Assembly (NCBI GenBank): GCA_030039005.1
Contig: JASHQT010000670.1
Span: forward strand, 1 to 11,573
Length of the DNA: 11,573 bases
Source: Bryobacteraceae bacterium
GTDB lineage: Bacteria; Acidobacteriota; Terriglobia; Bryobacterales; Bryobacteraceae
Direction of reading: 5' to 3'
Shown: one piece after another, positions 1 to 6,994 of the stretch
Layout of the letters: every line of letters starts with the position of its first letter
How positions within the stretch are numbered: the stretch's first letter is position 1
Translations under genes and position numbers: made by a program
Notes under the pieces: model-generated
Seen by the model: only the letters and a program-made list of their open reading frames with translations
Database searches by the model: none
Told to the model about the DNA's origin: nothing

Positions 1-251
1 CCCTCGAATCGAACCAGCCGCGCCACCGCCTGCTCCGGCGTCAGCTTCGCCAGCGCCTCGATCTCCTGCGGCGTGCCTCCGAATCCCGCGCGCTCCAGCA
101 AATGCGCGGCGAAATCGTAATTCCAATCCGCGGCCGCAATGGGTTTCAGATCGTTCTGCCACGCCGCCGGCCCCGCTTTCTGGGCCACGGCCGCGGCCGG
201 CCAGATTAGCGCCGCGACGAGAACCCCAACCGCCTCCATGCGTCGAAGCAT
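1..251 (-). CDS. Secreted DUF1800-family protein, N-terminal fragment
   Basis: Reading leftwards from the ATG at 251, 83 codons are open and the gene runs off the window edge. The first ~23 residues look like a Sec signal peptide (two arginines, a hydrophobic stretch VGVLVAALIW, then AAAVA before QK). The mature start contains DFAAHLLERAGFGGTPQEIE followed by LTPEQAVARLV, which resembles the N-terminal segment of DUF1800 proteins, large secreted proteins of unknown function common in Acidobacteriota and Planctomycetota and often paired with DUF1501 genes. The start is supported by AAGGAG at 258-263, six bases upstream of the ATG; a second in-frame ATG at 239 lacks such a site. Family assignment rests only on this short N-terminal segment. 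The function of the family is not established, so none is assigned. Confidence 0.72.
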   Translation of the reverse strand, partial: MLRRMEAVGVLVAALIWPAAAVAQKAGPAAWQNDLKPIAAADWNYDFAAHLLERAGFGGTPQEIEALAKLTPEQAVARLVRFE

Positions 252-394
252 GCCAGTCTCCTTCTGCTTATCAAAACTATCCCACGAATGCCCGGCCGAT
301 GCTAGCCAGCCCACCGAGGCGCGGGCGCACCTCAATACGAAAAAGTAAGCTCGCCCGCGCCCTCGTTGTGGGCGACTGACTTAGAAGCGCAAAG

Positions 395-409
395 GGTGCG
401 GCGCGCACC
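395..409 (-). terminator. Short GC-rich hairpin downstream of the toxin-antitoxin operon
   Basis: GGTGCG (395-400) and CGCACC (404-409) form a perfect 6-bp stem with a 3-base loop, about 50 bases past the acetyltransferase stop. On the minus strand it is followed by CTTTG only, so the U-tract of a classical intrinsic terminator is weak. It could end the minus-strand operon or simply be a GC-rich coincidence. Confidence 0.25.
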
Positions 410-410
410 A

Positions 411-450
411 CAAAACGGGCCAGGAACGGTTCGCGCCGCGCCCCGTTTTG
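411..450. repeat. 9-bp inverted repeat after the acetyltransferase gene
   Basis: CAAAACGGG (411-419) is the exact reverse complement of CCCGTTTTG (442-450), with 22 bases between. It starts 11 bases beyond the stop codon of the minus-strand acetyltransferase gene. In RNA it would fold into a 9-bp stem. It may help terminate or protect the toxin-antitoxin transcript. The remainder of 252-460 holds no gene that I can support. Confidence 0.4.
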
Positions 451-460
451 CGCGAGTTCC

Positions 461-973
461 TCAATAGCGTGACGCGAGACGCCGGAGCGCCGCGTCGATC
501 GGGAGCAACAAGCGCAGCCTTTCGCCGGGCAAAAGAGTAAACCCGTGTCGCTCATAAAAGCGTTGGGCGGATTCGTCCTTCGCGTCGACGATCAGGGCGA
601 AGACGCCCATCTCCGCCCGCGTCACACGTTTCAGCGCATCGGCGATCAACACGCCGCCGAGGCCGAGCCCTTGATACGAACGCGCGACGGCGAGACGGCC
701 CATCAATGCTGCCGGTACAACGGGGTAACGCGGCAGTTTCTTGATGATCCGCGGAGATACGGCTTCCAAAGCAACGCTGGTCGCGCTCAAAGTATAGTAG
801 CCGGCGATTTCATCCTTCTCCCGGCTCACAGCGACAAAGCAGGTCGCGATCCGGCGACGGACATCTTGAGATGCCTGCGTCCTAAAATACCGATCGAGCG
901 GCTCGGAGCCGCACACGAACCCGGCTCGATCGTGCTCAGCGCTGAGCGGCTCAATCCGGAAGGTGTCGCTCAC
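461..973 (-). CDS. GNAT acetyltransferase toxin of a DUF1778-GNAT toxin-antitoxin pair
   Basis: This 170-residue protein is a GNAT-fold N-acetyltransferase. It has the family's N-terminal signature (FVCGSEPLDRYFRTQASQD, about 19-37), the acetyl-CoA pyrophosphate-binding loop RSYQGLGLGG (98-107), and a C-terminal FYERHGF whose Tyr140 matches the catalytic tyrosine of TacT-type toxins. Known relatives (TacT, KacT, AtaT, ItaT) acetylate the amino group of aminoacyl-tRNA and stop translation; the tRNA target here cannot be read from sequence. The start is GTG at 973, overlapping the antitoxin stop as GTGA (970-973), so translation is coupled to the antitoxin. Length and motif order are typical, with no sign of truncation. 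A non-toxin GNAT is the alternative, but the partner gene makes that unlikely. Confidence 0.9.
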   Translation of the reverse strand: MSDTFRIEPLSAEHDRAGFVCGSEPLDRYFRTQASQDVRRRIATCFVAVSREKDEIAGYYTLSATSVALEAVSPRIIKKLPRYPVVPAALMGRLAVARSYQGLGLGGVLIADALKRVTRAEMGVFALIVDAKDESAQRFYERHGFTLLPGERLRLLLPIDAALRRLASRY

Positions 974-1257
974 TTATTCCTGACGAGAACCCCATGTCGC
1001 GCGAGGGCTTTCTTCAACGCAGGGGCCGGGGCAGGGGGCTTCGTGAGAAGTTTTACGAAGTGTTCTTGCGCCGCGAGCGACAGCCGGATCACCTCGACCT
1101 CCGATACCGTCTTTTGCGCAGCCTCTTGAGCGGCGGCGACGACAAAATCGCTGACCGAGCGTCCCTGGATTTCAGCGGCGCGCCTGACCACCGCCAGCGC
1201 ATCGGGTGCGATGCGCGCTTCCAGACGTGCGGTTCGGGTGGTGTGGTTTTGCGCCAT
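970..1257 (-). CDS. DUF1778 ribbon-helix-helix antitoxin
   Basis: A 95-residue DUF1778 protein. Residues ~8-50 fit a ribbon-helix-helix DNA-binding domain (RTARLEARIAPDALAVVRRAA, then GRSVSDFVVAAA). The C-terminal part (RLSLAAQEHFVKLLTKPPAP) resembles the tail that wraps the cognate GNAT toxin in this family. It should neutralise the acetyltransferase and, with it, repress the operon. The ATG at 1257 is preferred because GGAG (1264-1267) lies six bases upstream; a TTG at 1269 would add four residues but would use that same site as coding sequence. The gene is first in a two-gene operon and overlaps the toxin gene by four bases. A plausible promoter with an embedded palindrome lies 30-58 bases upstream of the start. 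Confidence 0.9.
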   Translation of the reverse strand: MAQNHTTRTARLEARIAPDALAVVRRAAEIQGRSVSDFVVAAAQEAAQKTVSEVEVIRLSLAAQEHFVKLLTKPPAPAPALKKALARHGVLVRNK

Positions 1258-1286
1258 ATTGCGCTCCAAACGGTGGCGCCATCTAC

Positions 1287-1315
1287 AATGTACGTCATTC
1301 CACCGTACAGGGCAA
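1287..1315 (-). promoter_or_regulatory. Candidate sigma-70-type promoter of the toxin-antitoxin operon
   Basis: Read on the minus strand, TTGCCC (1315-1310) and TACATT (1292-1287) are separated by exactly 17 bases. Each box matches the sigma-70 consensus at four of six positions. It sits about 30 bases ahead of the antitoxin ATG. Acidobacteriota promoter rules are poorly known, so this is a prediction only. Confidence 0.45.
1289..1309. promoter_or_regulatory. Palindromic candidate operator for the antitoxin/toxin complex
   Basis: TGTACG (1289-1294) and CGTACA (1304-1309) are perfect inverted repeats separated by 9 bases. The palindrome fills the spacer and touches the -10 box of the predicted promoter, so a bound ribbon-helix-helix dimer pair would block transcription. 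Autoregulation by a palindromic operator is the established arrangement for DUF1778-GNAT operons. That this palindrome is the site is inferred from position and symmetry. Confidence 0.5.
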
Positions 1316-1352
1316 GTGCCAGCCAGGTGCGAGCCAAGACTGGTGCGAGCCA
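1316..1352. repeat. Short direct repeats upstream of the toxin-antitoxin promoter
   Basis: GGTGCGAGCCA occurs at 1326-1336 and again at 1342-1352, a 16-base period, with a partial copy GTGCCAGCCA at 1316-1325. The block begins directly beside the predicted -35 box. It could be an accessory protein-binding site or a fragment of a genome-wide dispersed repeat. The rest of 1258-1577, the divergent intergenic region, contains no further gene I can support and no convincing plus-strand promoter. Confidence 0.45.
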
Positions 1353-1577
1353 GGATGGGACGTTCCCTTATCTACTCATCGCCACCGGCCTGCGTCCTGA
1401 CGGTCCGCCTGCGCGAAATCCCGCACATGCCCAATCCTCGACCTCTCGCGTATCGTTGAACCCTTCTAGGCTCAGCAATTTGCATTAACCCGCTTTTGGC
1501 CTAGCGGATGCCCCACACAAAGCGACGGCGTACGTAGCTTGAAAGCCGAATAGCACAAACGAACTTCGAGGACCAAT

Positions 1578-2534
1578 ATGTCAAACATCGTAAAGCTCAC
1601 CGCACTCGCCATCGCCGGGCCGCTGCTCAACTGGGCCCAGGCGCCCACGCCTGCGGGCGTTCCCGCGCAAATTGTCGTGACCCTGGGCCACCATTACGGC
1701 CAGCCGCCGCCCGTGCTCACGAAATACGATTTGACGGTGAGTGAGGGCTATCAATCCCTGCCCGTGACAAATCTCATTCCGCTGCGTGGCGATCGCGCCG
1801 GTCTTGAATTGTTTCTGCTGGTGGATCACTGCTCCAACTGCGAACCCGGCTCCAAATTCCAGGAGTTGAGCCAATTCATCCGCTCGCAACCGCCCACCAC
1901 TTCCATCGGAATTGCCTACATCCTCAATGGCCAACTACAGGTGGCCGTGAATCCCACTACCGATCGGGACCGCGCCGTCAGCGCGCTGAACACTCCAGAA
2001 GGCAGCAAACCCGCCAGTCCGTTCAATGCGCTCGCCGAACTCCTGCGCACCTGGCCGAAGACCTGTGCGCAGGGCGCCTGCCGCCGAGCTGTGCTCATGA
2101 TCTCGAACGGCATCAATCCCGCGGCTGCGGACAAGCTGCAAGATCCGACCGCCGAGGCCGCGCTCGCAGCTGCCCAGCGCGCCGGTGTTCCGATTTACGT
2201 CATTTACAATCCCAGCGCCGATTACTTGAAAACGGATGCGTCCGTGCTCTACTCCGGCCAGGTTCAGCTCTCGCACGTGGCCGATGAATCCGGCGGTGAG
2301 GCCTATTTCCTCGGCTTCGGTCCTTTGCCGTCGCTGGGTCCGTTCTTGGCCGACCTGTCCGACCACCTCGCCAATCAATACTTGCTCCAATTCACCGCCA
2401 ATCCCGCCCAGGCCGCCGACGGGCTGGAGCACGTGACCGTCAAAACCAACAGCTCCGCGGTTGAAGTGATGGTACCGGACAAAGTCTACGTTCCTGCCGC
2501 CGCGCCGCCCGCATTCGGTGAGGACCGGCCGTGA
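1578..2534 (+). CDS. Secreted von Willebrand factor A-like domain protein heading the exporter operon
   Basis: A 318-residue protein with a signal peptide (about 1-22, ending NWAQA before PTP) followed by a VWA-like fold. The first strand and metal site are at residues 77-89 (LELFLLVDHCSNC) and the second-loop segment is LMISNG (173-178). The usual metal-site pattern DxSxS is replaced by D83-H-C85-S-N87 and the usual TDG by SNG, so metal binding may be weakened. Two cysteine pairs (85/88 and 163/168) could form disulfides outside the cytoplasm. It resembles the secreted VWFA-related proteins that are numerous in Acidobacteriota. The ATG has GAGG (1568-1571) six bases upstream. Its stop overlaps the permease start (GTGA, 2531-2534), so it belongs to the exporter operon. 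It could be an accessory subunit, a scaffold, or the exported cargo. Confidence 0.8.
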   Translation: MSNIVKLTALAIAGPLLNWAQAPTPAGVPAQIVVTLGHHYGQPPPVLTKYDLTVSEGYQSLPVTNLIPLRGDRAGLELFLLVDHCSNCEPGSKFQELSQFIRSQPPTTSIGIAYILNGQLQVAVNPTTDRDRAVSALNTPEGSKPASPFNALAELLRTWPKTCAQGACRRAVLMISNGINPAAADKLQDPTAEAALAAAQRAGVPIYVIYNPSADYLKTDASVLYSGQVQLSHVADESGGEAYFLGFGPLPSLGPFLADLSDHLANQYLLQFTANPAQAADGLEHVTVKTNSSAVEVMVPDKVYVPAAAPPAFGEDRP

Positions 2535-3667
2535 AGGGCATTCTCAAACTCGCCTATAAGCTGCTGGTCAACGACAAGGCCAAGTTTACGGCGCTGCTGG
2601 TGGGCATCACCTTCGCCGTTTTCCTGATGATCGCCATGACCTCGCTGTTCGCCGGCGTGCTCAAGCGCGCCTCGGCCACGGTGATCAATCTGGGAGCGCC
2701 GATGTGGATCATGGACCCCGCGGTGCAAACCGTCGCCAACACCATCGGCATGCCCGATTACGTGCTGGACGCCGCGCGCAGCATCCCCGGGGTTCAATTC
2801 GCGGTCCCGGTCTACTCAGGCGGCGCTCTGGTGAAACTGGCTGATGGGTTCTACCAGGCTGTGAACGTCGTCGGACTTGACGACAACAGCCTGTTCGGCC
2901 GGCCACGGCTATTGCAAGGCAAGATTGAAGATGTCTATGGCGAAAATGCCTTCCTCGTCGTGAAGGACACCGAGTTCTCCAAACTCGAAAATCCTCGCCT
3001 GGGTACGGAATTCGAGCTCAACGATCACCGCGGCGTCATCGTAGGCATCGCCCAGGTGGCATCGAGCGGCCTGTTCGGTGTCCCGACACTCTACACAACG
3101 TACGAGCGCGCTTTGCAGTACATTCCCAATCCGCGCTTCACCATCTCTTACGTTCTGGTCCGCCCGAAGAGCCCGGCCGACGTGCTCCGCATCAAGCAGC
3201 AAGTCCAGGCGCTGGGATACCTGGCGCTCACCGAGGACGAGTTCATGAGCAAAATATCGGATTTCTATATGTTCCAGACCGGCCTCGGCATGAACCTGCT
3301 CATTATGACCGCCATGGCGTTCGTCGTTGGCCTGTCGATTTCCGGCCAGACCTTTTACACCTTCGTGCTGGAGAACCTGGAGAAGTTCGGGGCTCTCAAA
3401 GCCATGGGCGCGAAAAGCCGCGAATTGATTTTCATGATCCTGTTCCAGGCCAGCTTCGTCGCCCTCACCGGCTATGGTCTGGGCATCGGGCTCTGCGCTC
3501 TCACGATCGCGCTCGCCAAAATGCGACTGCCCGATTACGCCGCCATGATCACCTACTGGAATCTGATCCTCGCTCTGGTCATGGTGGTGATCATCGCGGC
3601 CGTGTCCAGTTATTTCGGCGTACGCCGGGTGCTGCGCATTGAGCCGTTCGACATTTTCCGAGGTTGA
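2531..3667 (+). CDS. FtsX-like ABC exporter permease (DevC/MacB type)
   Basis: A 378-residue inner-membrane permease with the four-helix layout of the MacB/DevC/FtsX group. One N-terminal membrane segment (~20-43) is followed by a large periplasmic domain (~45-245) and three further segments (~253-278, 298-325, 343-362). The cytoplasmic coupling region FGALKAMGAKSRELIFMILF (286-305) and the end EPFDIFRG are typical. These are mechanotransmission permeases that work as dimers with an ATPase pair and a periplasmic adaptor. The start is GTG at 2531, overlapping the previous stop by four bases, with GAGGA just upstream. With its size and the downstream adaptor it looks closer to DevC of the cyanobacterial DevBCA exporter than to MacB, where ATPase and permease are fused. 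Substrate unknown. Confidence 0.88.
   Translation: MKGILKLAYKLLVNDKAKFTALLVGITFAVFLMIAMTSLFAGVLKRASATVINLGAPMWIMDPAVQTVANTIGMPDYVLDAARSIPGVQFAVPVYSGGALVKLADGFYQAVNVVGLDDNSLFGRPRLLQGKIEDVYGENAFLVVKDTEFSKLENPRLGTEFELNDHRGVIVGIAQVASSGLFGVPTLYTTYERALQYIPNPRFTISYVLVRPKSPADVLRIKQQVQALGYLALTEDEFMSKISDFYMFQTGLGMNLLIMTAMAFVVGLSISGQTFYTFVLENLEKFGALKAMGAKSRELIFMILFQASFVALTGYGLGIGLCALTIALAKMRLPDYAAMITYWNLILALVMVVIIAAVSSYFGVRRVLRIEPFDIFRG
3660..3663 (+). promoter_or_regulatory. Ribosome binding site deciding the ATPase start
   Basis: GAGG ends nine bases before the ATG at 3673 and only three bases before the ATG at 3667 (which overlaps the permease stop as TGATG). Spacing favours 3673. The upstream ATG remains possible through coupled reinitiation and would add two residues. 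Confidence 0.5.
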
Positions 3668-3672
3668 TGATT

Positions 3673-4371
3673 ATGGCTGAAGCCGCGATTCGAGCATCGG
3701 GCGTGATCAAGTGGTTTGGCGTTGGCGAAGCCAGAACCCAGGCCCTGCGCGACGTGACCCTGGAAGCCGATTTCGGCGAAATGCTCTACATCGTCGGACC
3801 CTCCGGCAGCGGCAAGACTACGCTGCTCAGCGTCCTGTCCGGCATTCTGCGGCCGGATTCCGGCGCGGTCTCCGTCGAAGGCGCCGACATCTGGCACATG
3901 TCCAGCGATAAGCTGGCCGACTTCCGCCTGCACAAGATCGGCTTTGTGTTCCAGGATTATCATCTGTTCCCGCGCCTGACCACGGCCGAAAACGTCGCCG
4001 TGCCCTTGATTCTCAAGCGCCAGGATTGGGACCGAGCGATCGTGGAAGCCAAGAAATATCTTGAAATCGTCGGTCTGAAGGGCCGCGCCGACCTTCCGCC
4101 GGTGAAACTCAGCGGCGGCGAACAGCAGCGCGTCGCCATCGCGCGCGCCATCGCCGGACAGCCCGACATCCTCATCATGGATGAACCCACGGCCTCGCTT
4201 GACGGTGATACCGGCCACTCCATCGTCAAGTTTGTAAAACAGAACATTCTCAACGACAAGCGTTGCATCCTCATCGTCACCCACGACGCCCGCATCTCCG
4301 AATTCGCCTCGCGCATTTTGAAGATGGAGGACGGCCGGCTGACAGGAATCGAAAAAGGAGGCTCGGCATGA
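3673..4371 (+). CDS. ABC exporter ATPase subunit (MacB/LolD/DevA family)
   Basis: A 232-residue nucleotide-binding subunit with every expected motif: Walker A GPSGSGKT (42-49), Q-loop Gln94 in FVFQDYHLFP, signature LSGGEQQRVAIARA (146-159), Walker B ILIMDEP (166-172) with Glu171, D-loop SLD and switch His204 in IVTHD. The sequence around the Q-loop and signature is characteristic of the MacB/LolD/FtsE/DevA branch, whose partners are FtsX-type permeases. It powers the permease encoded directly upstream. The last four bases overlap the next start as ATGA (4368-4371). All catalytic residues are present, so the subunit should be active. Confidence 0.93.
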   Translation: MAEAAIRASGVIKWFGVGEARTQALRDVTLEADFGEMLYIVGPSGSGKTTLLSVLSGILRPDSGAVSVEGADIWHMSSDKLADFRLHKIGFVFQDYHLFPRLTTAENVAVPLILKRQDWDRAIVEAKKYLEIVGLKGRADLPPVKLSGGEQQRVAIARAIAGQPDILIMDEPTASLDGDTGHSIVKFVKQNILNDKRCILIVTHDARISEFASRILKMEDGRLTGIEKGGSA

Positions 4372-5447
4372 GAAAGCTGATCTTCACGCTGTCATTCATA
4401 GGCCTGTTGGCCGGAGGCGTCACGGCGTATCTCTCGGCCATCGTGCAGCCTCCGCTGCCGCCCGCGTTCGCCCCGCCCACCAATCCTTATCCCCAGGGCA
4501 TCTATGCCGAGGGCATGGTGGAGAGCGCGCAGGCGAGCGGTGAAAACATCAATGTCTATCCCGAAGTCTCGGGCACGGTAAAAGAGATTCCGGTGCGCGA
4601 GGGGCAGGATGTCAAAAAAGGAACCGTCCTGCTGGTGATCGACGATTCCATCCAGCGCGCCACTACCCTGCAGCTTCAATCGCAAGCCGAGGCGGCCTTC
4701 ACGCTGCTGGCGGAATTGAAAGCCGAGCCCCGCAAGGAAACTTTGGACGTCAACGAAGCGCAGGTTATAGCCGCCGAAGCCGCGCTGAAAACCGCTCAGG
4801 ACGAGCTGGACAAACAGCAAGCGGCCTATGACGCCAATCCGAAGTCCGTTAGCAAAGACGCATTGGACAACGCCGCGAACGCGGTCCTGACAGCGAAAGC
4901 CAATCTGGAAGTGGCGCGTAAGCAGCGCGACCTCACCAAGGCCGGCGCCTGGATCTACGACATCAACAATCAGGAGCGCACTTACAACGCGCTGTACAAA
5001 TCCTATTTGTCGGCCAGCGCGCTGCTCGGCAAGTACACGCTCCGCGCGCCCGATGATGGAAAGGTGCTGGCCATCAACCCCACGGTCGGAAGCTACGTCT
5101 CGGCGCAAGGCGCTTATGATTCTTATACCCAGGCCATGGATCCGGTTCTGGTGCTGGGAAGCTCCGAGCGAGGCTTGCAAGTCCGCTGCTATGTGGATGA
5201 GATTCTCGTTCCGCGCCTTCCCGCTCCCGCCAAAATAAAGGCCCAGATGTCGGTCCGTGGCTCCGATGTCAAAATCCCGTTACAGTTCGTGCGGATGCAG
5301 CCCGTCGTTTCTCCCAAAATCGAGCTGTCGGACGAAAAAGAGGAGCGCGTGGACGTCCGCGTGCTCCCCATCATTTTCCGCATCCAAAATCCCAAGAACC
5401 TCAATTTGTATCCGGGGTTGTTGGTCGACGTTTACGTCGGGGAGTGA
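4368..5447 (+). CDS. HlyD/DevB-type periplasmic membrane-fusion protein
   Basis: A 359-residue adaptor that would join the inner-membrane permease to the outer-membrane channel. An N-terminal hydrophobic segment (~4-25) is an anchor or uncleaved signal. Next come the first half of the lipoyl-like domain (INVYPEVSGTVKEIPVREGQDVKKG, 61-85), a long alpha-helical hairpin rich in Ala, Lys and Glu (~97-220), and the returning lipoyl half (TLRAPDDGKVLAINPTVGSYV, 224-244). A beta-barrel region and a C-terminal YPGLLVDVYV complete it, a normal order for the family. The ATG at 4368 overlaps the ATPase stop and has a strong GGAGG at 4357-4361, six bases upstream. The same frame stays open upstream inside the ATPase gene, but that extension lacks a membrane segment and is not expected to be translated. 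Confidence 0.9.
   Translation: MRKLIFTLSFIGLLAGGVTAYLSAIVQPPLPPAFAPPTNPYPQGIYAEGMVESAQASGENINVYPEVSGTVKEIPVREGQDVKKGTVLLVIDDSIQRATTLQLQSQAEAAFTLLAELKAEPRKETLDVNEAQVIAAEAALKTAQDELDKQQAAYDANPKSVSKDALDNAANAVLTAKANLEVARKQRDLTKAGAWIYDINNQERTYNALYKSYLSASALLGKYTLRAPDDGKVLAINPTVGSYVSAQGAYDSYTQAMDPVLVLGSSERGLQVRCYVDEILVPRLPAPAKIKAQMSVRGSDVKIPLQFVRMQPVVSPKIELSDEKEERVDVRVLPIIFRIQNPKNLNLYPGLLVDVYVGE
5439..5444 (+). promoter_or_regulatory. Ribosome binding site deciding the outer-membrane channel start
   Basis: GGGGAG ends five bases before the ATG at 5450. A GTG at 5444 overlaps this site and the preceding stop codon and would add two residues, but it has no room for ribosome binding. The ATG at 5450 is therefore chosen. 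Confidence 0.6.
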
Positions 5448-5449
5448 CC

Positions 5450-6898
5450 ATGGCCAGAGGATTCGCGAAATTCACACTTCCGGCCGCCATGGTGTTGCTG
5501 GCCGGCTGCAACATCGGTCCCAAGTATGTGAAACCGTCCGTGCCCGCCGTGCCGGCTTATAAGGAGCTCGGCGCGACTAACGTCGTTGTGGGCGAATGGA
5601 AACCGGCCGAGCCCGGTGACCGCGCCTCGCGCGGCAAATGGTGGGAAAGTTTTCAGGACTCCGAGCTGAATCGCCTGGAAGACAAGCTGAATGTTTCGAA
5701 CCAGAACATCGCCGCCGCCGCGGCCAACGTCCAGGCCGCCCGCGCCTTGATCCGCCAGGCTCGCGCACAATATTTCCCCACCGTTAGCGCGAACCCCGGC
5801 ATCTCAAATAGTCGCATCTCGAATGCGTTCGGACAAAGCGTCGGCGTCAACTACAACCTGTATACGTTGCCGCTCGAAGCATCCTGGGAGCCCGATCTCT
5901 GGGGCCGCGTTCGCAAGACCGTCGAATCGAACACCTTTGCCGCACAATCCGCCGCGGCCGATCTCGAAAACGTTCGCCTTTCGGCGCAGTCCGACCTCGC
6001 GACCGATTATTACGAACTTCGCGCGCAGGATGCACTGAAGCAGGTCCTCGACTCCACAGTGGCCGCTTACACGGAAACGCTCGCTCTCACGCGCGATCTC
6101 TATCGCGCCGGTTTGGATTCCGACGAAGCTGTCGCGCAGGCCGAATCGCAATGGAAAGCCACGCAGGCGCAAGATACTAACGTCGGTGTTCTTCGCGCCC
6201 AGTATGAACACGCCATCGCGGTGCTGGCCGGCGATCCCGCTTCGACCTTTTCGATTCCCGCGCGCGTAGTCCGCGCTAATCCACCCGCGATCCCCCTCGG
6301 CCTTCCCTCGCAATTGCTCGAGCGCCGCCCCGACATCGCCGCCGCCGAACGTTTGGTGGCCCAAGCCAACGCCCAGATCGGCATCGCCAAGACGGCTTAC
6401 TATCCCAACATCACGCTAAGCGGCGATGTTGGCTTCGAAAGCGTCGCCATTGCGAAATGGCTTGCCTGGCCCAGCCGCATCTGGTCCGTCGGCCCTGGTC
6501 TCGCGGAAACCATCTTCGATGCCGGATTGCGTCGCGCCACGGTCCAGCAGTATCGGGCGAACTACGATCAGACCGTCGCCAATTACCGCCAAACCGTGCT
6601 GACCGCCTTCCAACAAGTGGAAGATAATCTCGCTGCGTTACGAATCCTCGCGCAAGTGATCGATCAGCAGAACGAAGCCATCGATGCAGCCGGGCGAAAT
6701 CTCGCCGAAGCCGAAGTGCGTTACAAAGCCGGTCTCGATCCGTATCTCAACGTGATCGTCGCGCAAACTGCTTTGTTAAACGACCAACAGGCTGTGGTGA
6801 ATTTTCGCGAGCAGCAAATGGTCGCCTCCGTCCAGTTAGTCAAAGCCGTTGGCGGCGGTTGGGATCTCTCGCAGCTTCCAAATGTAACCACACGATAG
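5450..6898 (+). CDS. NodT/TolC-family outer-membrane efflux lipoprotein
   Basis: A 482-residue RND/ABC-type outer-membrane factor. The N-terminus is a lipoprotein signal ending LLAGC, with Cys20 as the predicted lipidated residue. The NodT hallmarks follow: RGKWWESFQDSELNRLE (61-77), the long helical region with NIAAAAANVQAARALIRQARAQYFP split here into 86-98 and 99-110, EASWEPDLWGRVR (143-155), and the second structural repeat beginning RRPDIAAAERLVAQANAQIG. It would trimerise into the outer-membrane channel for the ABC permease and adaptor encoded upstream. It begins two bases after the adaptor stop and is the last gene of the operon: 96 bases without a gene follow. Full length and intact. 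Confidence 0.93.
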   Translation: MARGFAKFTLPAAMVLLAGCNIGPKYVKPSVPAVPAYKELGATNVVVGEWKPAEPGDRASRGKWWESFQDSELNRLEDKLNVSNQNIAAAAANVQAARALIRQARAQYFPTVSANPGISNSRISNAFGQSVGVNYNLYTLPLEASWEPDLWGRVRKTVESNTFAAQSAAADLENVRLSAQSDLATDYYELRAQDALKQVLDSTVAAYTETLALTRDLYRAGLDSDEAVAQAESQWKATQAQDTNVGVLRAQYEHAIAVLAGDPASTFSIPARVVRANPPAIPLGLPSQLLERRPDIAAAERLVAQANAQIGIAKTAYYPNITLSGDVGFESVAIAKWLAWPSRIWSVGPGLAETIFDAGLRRATVQQYRANYDQTVANYRQTVLTAFQQVEDNLAALRILAQVIDQQNEAIDAAGRNLAEAEVRYKAGLDPYLNVIVAQTALLNDQQAVVNFREQQMVASVQLVKAVGGGWDLSQLPNVTTR

Positions 6899-6994
6899 CA
6901 AACCTAATAGATCCTTGAATTACTCGCTTTTATCACTGTTACATCCCGCAGGAATTTTGCAACAGCCTAACCCCTCACCGTATCCAATCCGTAA

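Noticed and set aside
545..1129. A 194-codon plus-strand open frame
   Set aside because: Antisense to the acetyltransferase and antitoxin genes, which have family motifs and a normal operon arrangement.
1466..1504. CTAGGC and GCCTAG inverted repeat upstream of the VWA-like gene
   Set aside because: Only six bases per arm with 27 bases between; too weak to call an operator or hairpin without comparison to relatives.
1440..1577. Promoter for the exporter operon
   Set aside because: TTGAAC (1456) and TTGCAT (1480) were tried as -35 boxes, but neither has a good -10 box at 16-18 bases. The promoter must lie somewhere in 1258-1577 but cannot be placed.
3610..4284. A 224-codon open frame on the minus strand
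   Set aside because: Antisense to the ATPase gene, whose full motif set leaves no doubt about the coding strand.
4263..4367. Upstream extension of the membrane-fusion protein by 35 codons
   Set aside because: It lies inside the ATPase coding region, is histidine/arginine rich and would bury the membrane anchor; GGAGG at 4357-4361 points to the ATG at 4368.
4392..5180. A 262-codon open frame on the minus strand
   Set aside because: Antisense to the membrane-fusion protein; composition is arginine/glycine/leucine shadow-like with no domain.
6899..6994. Small precursor-peptide gene or intrinsic terminator next to the radical SAM gene
   Set aside because: No credible short reading frame with a ribosome binding site and no GC stem followed by a T-tract was found; a RiPP system is therefore not supported.
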